NCBI GenBank assembly: GCA_013396655.1
Contig: WBMV01004258.1
Span: 412,701-476,700 of the forward strand
Reading direction: 5' to 3'
DNA: 64,000 nt
Source: Campylorhamphus procurvoides
Lineage: Eukaryota; Chordata; Aves; Passeriformes; Dendrocolaptidae
Under the pieces are notes generated by a model. It was not told the DNA's origin. It saw nothing but the letters and a program-made list of their open reading frames with translations, and searched no databases. A program made the position numbers and the translations under genes. Shown in pieces: positions 60,773-64,000 of this stretch. Within the stretch, counting starts at the first letter, position 1. Each line of letters opens with the position of its first letter.

Positions 60773-63159
60773 ATTTCTCTTCCATCAAATTTTGGGCTCA
60801 GGAGCTGTTTGGGAGCTCAGGCAGAGACAGGATCCCTCTGCCTCATCCCAAGTGTCTCTGCTATGAGCGTCTCCATTTCATCTGGTCACCTCTGTCTCGC
60901 TCCAATGCCAACAAAGACAAATCCCCATTTCCTGGGCACGGTAAGGAACACATCAAAAGTCCAACAGATCGTCCTTTCAGGGGCTTTTTCACTCACTGGA
61001 CCACGGAGGGAGCTCAGGGTGAGAAACTCAAGGAGATGCATCTCCCCATCAGATGTTTCTTGTTAAGCAAAAGGAGTCCTACAAACACCCAGATGTGCTC
61101 ACAGGAACCTCCTCCAGAGGTGGGGCTGATGCCCCTGGATGTCGCTGGGTGTTATTTCAGGGCTTAATGACTTCACTGTTTTATTCCCAGCCTTTTATCA
61201 CACCTTGTGATGGACTCAGGACAAGGTTTGGATCAAAATCCCCGTTGTTGCCGCTCCCTCCAAGGGTTTGGATTGCCAACATTTGCAGACAGTCTGTGCC
61301 AAAGGAGTTTAACTCAGTGACACTCCCACTACACAAATTTAAAACCCACCGACCTGTGGGGACAGCACATTTGAAATTGGCCTGTTTGGTGTGATTTAGG
61401 AGTGGAAACGAGACCCAACAGCAAAGCAAAGCCCCGAGCAGCCCATGTTTGGGGGTGATGGATGCTGTATTTGTACAGATCAGTGATCCTTTGCACTGCA
61501 GAACATCTTCATTACAAGCAATGCATAACTTTAAATGCAAACCTTTATTCCCCTGGGTCTTGGTTATTCATGAAAATCCTTGACATTAATATATCAAATC
61601 ACATATTTTAGGTCTCCCCCTCCAGCCTGGCCATCCTTATCACACCAGATGTGGGAAAAACAACTCACCAGCTGATTTCTGAGCCGGACATAAACCCAGC
61701 CCGGTCCTGTGGACAGTATTTCACAAGGAACAGTTAATCATCTTAACTACTCCTGCCTTCCTGAATAAAAGATTGAGAGTGCTTTTGCTTTCATCTCTGT
61801 ACATGCAGCGAGGGAGAATCCTTCAGCTCATCGTGTGAATATTACAGAGGCTCCCGGTGAGAATCCCTTAGTGCCTTTTACATTTCAAAAGGCAGCAATT
61901 GTGCAAAAATGCCTCTTAAAGGCTCCGGAGCACTGGGGGTTTTGCTTTATTTTTCCTTCCCAGCACCTCGGTGGATTTGATCTAACAAATTGTCATCTTC
62001 CTCTGGGCTTTGGGCATAATGGGTTTTGCTGCTTGGGTTGGTTTCTTTTCTTTCCTAGCAGCCCAAATCCTTGTTCTTCCATCCTGTGGTGCAGCTGGGA
62101 TCCATCTCCCGGGCTCTTCTTAAGAAGGGTCAATGGCACAAGCATTTCAGCCCTCACAGATGGAGATGTGAGATGCAGGAACTCCAGCCCAGATCTACTG
62201 AGGCTTTTTGCCTATCCAAGCCCAGTCTCTCTGTCCCCTGGACTTGGGGATCCACACCTGTGGTGGCTCAGAGGAGGCCCATATCTCCACCTCATGACCA
62301 AATCCAACACCACTTTATGACCATTTTTATCTTTGCTTTTCCACCCTGACCTTTTGGCTCCAGCCTGGCCAAATTCAGCCTCTTCTCATCCCATCATCCA
62401 CATTTCTGCCCCTGGAGGGACCCCTGGACCACTCCTCCTTCCTCTCCACCACCCCCTCTGTGACCCTGTCCTTAATCCCCCTTTCCTGAGCCCCCAGTTC
62501 TCGAGCTTTGTTCCATCCTGAGCAGGTCTCAGGAGTAGCTATTAGATAAAAATAAAATTTGGAGCTGAAGCTGCAGGAAAGGTTTGCCCTTGGAGGAGAT
62601 TTCTGCAGCCACGGGAGGCAGAGCTCAGCAGAAGTCCCAGGAGAAACCCATCACTGCAGGGAGGACAGGCACAGCTCATCTGTGCAGTCCTCAAACCCCT
62701 CGGTGCTTGCTGCCCTCGGTCCTGGGGGACCCAGGAAACCGAGACAAAGGGTCACAAGAAGCTCTAAGTGGCTCTAAAAGCCCCAGGCTCTGCACAGTGA
62801 GCGGAATTTTTAATCTCCAGAACCAATCTCGGGGCTGTCCATGCCCCCATTCAGTGCACGTCTCACCAGCCAAATCTTCTTCACATGCCTTCAAACCCAG
62901 GTGGTGAACAAGCCCTTCTTGTGCCTGTCAAAAATCAAGCTCTCTCTGGGTGCAGCTCAGCACTCTGAGGGCTTCGATGAAATTTGGGGATGGGAAGAAC
63001 TAAAGGAGGCTGTGAGTTTATGGTGCTGTGCCTGTTGGGTTGCAATGGTCCATGTGAGCACCTCGGGAACACCAGGAACAACCTGGGGCAACACCACCCA
63101 TGTGGACACCTCCAAAGGTCCAACCATGCCCTCATCAACAGAAACCTCAGGGTAAAACC
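60773..63159. other. Intergenic stretch, nothing recognised
   Basis: No supported gene or repeat. Pyrimidine-rich text at 62330-62520 opens Pro/Ser-rich frames without domain features. The block 61540-61620 is AT-rich. Confidence 0.45.
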
Positions 63160-63378
63160 ACAGGATCAGAGAATTATTTATCTTGGAAAAGCCCTTCAGG
63201 GTCACCCAGCCCACCCTGTGCCCGATGCCCACCCTGTCCCCCAGCCCAGAGCTCTGAGTGCCACGGCCAGTCCTGCCTTGGGCACCTCCAGGGCTGGGCA
63301 CTCCAATCCCCCCTGGGCAGCCCCTTCCAATGTTCAACAACCCTTTCCCCATGGGAAATTCCTCCCCATGTCCAAAAG
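63160..63378 (-). mobile_element. CR1 LINE 3' fragment
   Basis: The + strand reads 'acaggatcagagaattattt', 'cttggaaaagcccttcaggg', 'cttgggcacctccagggctg' and 'caaccctttccccatgggaa', the reverse complement of a CR1 tail. Confidence 0.8.
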
Positions 63379-63847
63379 TATCGGTAACTTGGCACCCATT
63401 GGTGTCTTAGCCCAGGATTTCATGGTTTGTTCTTATTCTTTGGGAGAAAAAGAAAGTAAAGACTGGTTAAATCCCACTTGTTGGAGAGCTGGACGGGTGA
63501 GAAATGAAGGGATTTGGGGTTTTTTTACTTTTAATTGGTTTGCAAAGCCGTCCTTAAATGGCTCTAATTTGGTTTTTGAGCAGGCAGTGACCCTTTCCCT
63601 GCTGGAAAGGGTTAATTTTAATAATTGTGAATAATTATTTGCAATCATTTCCAGGGCCACCTTGTGGTGTCTGAGAGACCTCAGTGATGCTGCACTGGGG
63701 GGGGGGCAGCTCTGTGGGGTCGGGGCTGGTCGTGCTGTGGGGTCAGGGTGCTCCTCAGAGCCGCCATGGGAACCTGGAGGGGAAAGGGGCATTCGTGGGG
63801 TGATAGCGAGGGACACGGGCAGAAAGAGCACCTGGGACCCTGAGAAA

Positions 63848-64000
63848 CAGTTCATTTTATTTTGTTTTGTTTTGGTTCACTTTATTTATTTTAATTTTTA
63901 TTTTTATTGTATTTGATTTTACTTTATTTCACTTTTATTTCAATTTTACTTTATGTATTCGATTTAATTTTACTTTATTTTATTTAATTTATTTTAATTT
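63848..64000. repeat. AT-rich (TTTTA)-like simple repeat to the window end
   Basis: Degenerate TTTTA/TTTTG/TTTTATTTCA text continues to the last base. It probably extends beyond the window; no function is implied. Confidence 0.8.

Noticed and set aside
1..64000. tRNA, rRNA or snoRNA genes
   Set aside because: No A/B-box pair with a cloverleaf, no rRNA text and no C/D or H/ACA arrangement was found by eye; a covariance-model scan would be needed to exclude small ones.

Overview
This is a vertebrate nuclear window, almost certainly from a songbird or a close avian relative. The evidence is the large number of chicken-repeat-1 (CR1) LINE 3' fragments in both orientations (more than 25 recognised). 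Many share a tail of the type 'ccctgcccatggcagg ... ggtcccttccaaccc ... attccatgattc'. There is also a GC-rich promoter region, and single-N joins typical of a short-read draft assembly. There is no bacterial or viral operon structure, no CRISPR array and no RNA gene that I can support.

The only protein-coding gene I can support is a two-exon serotonin receptor of the 5-HT7 family on the + strand. Coding exon 1 is 5099-5607 and coding exon 2 is 12546-13317, separated by a 6,938-bp intron. The spliced product is 426 residues with all seven transmembrane helices and the aminergic GPCR hallmarks. The third intracellular loop and the N terminus differ clearly from classical HTR7, so I read it as the HTR7-like paralogue (HTR7L).

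Layout. 1-2900: upstream DNA with one CR1 fragment and a TAAT/octamer cluster built around a 22-bp perfect palindrome. 2940-5098: CG-rich promoter and 5' leader, carrying an apparent 132-bp duplication around an N. 5099-13317: the receptor gene, with a 63-bp pyrimidine minisatellite and several CR1 pieces in its intron. 13318-13750: 3' UTR with polyadenylation signals. 13750-64000: about 50 kb without a recognisable gene. That last stretch holds CR1 fragments, a probable solo LTR (18.8-19.3 kb), a 19-bp homopurine satellite (34.5-35.2 kb), a 1,643-bp near-perfect duplication around an N (36.5-39.8 kb), a 76-bp minisatellite (49.4-50.2 kb), several short tandem repeats, and AT-rich islands that look like non-coding regulatory elements.

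I found no previously undescribed multi-gene system. The points most worth checking are the status of the HTR7-like paralogue, the two likely false duplications, the two large tandem arrays, and the upstream palindrome. Gene family assignments rest on my recollection of family sequences; no search was run.
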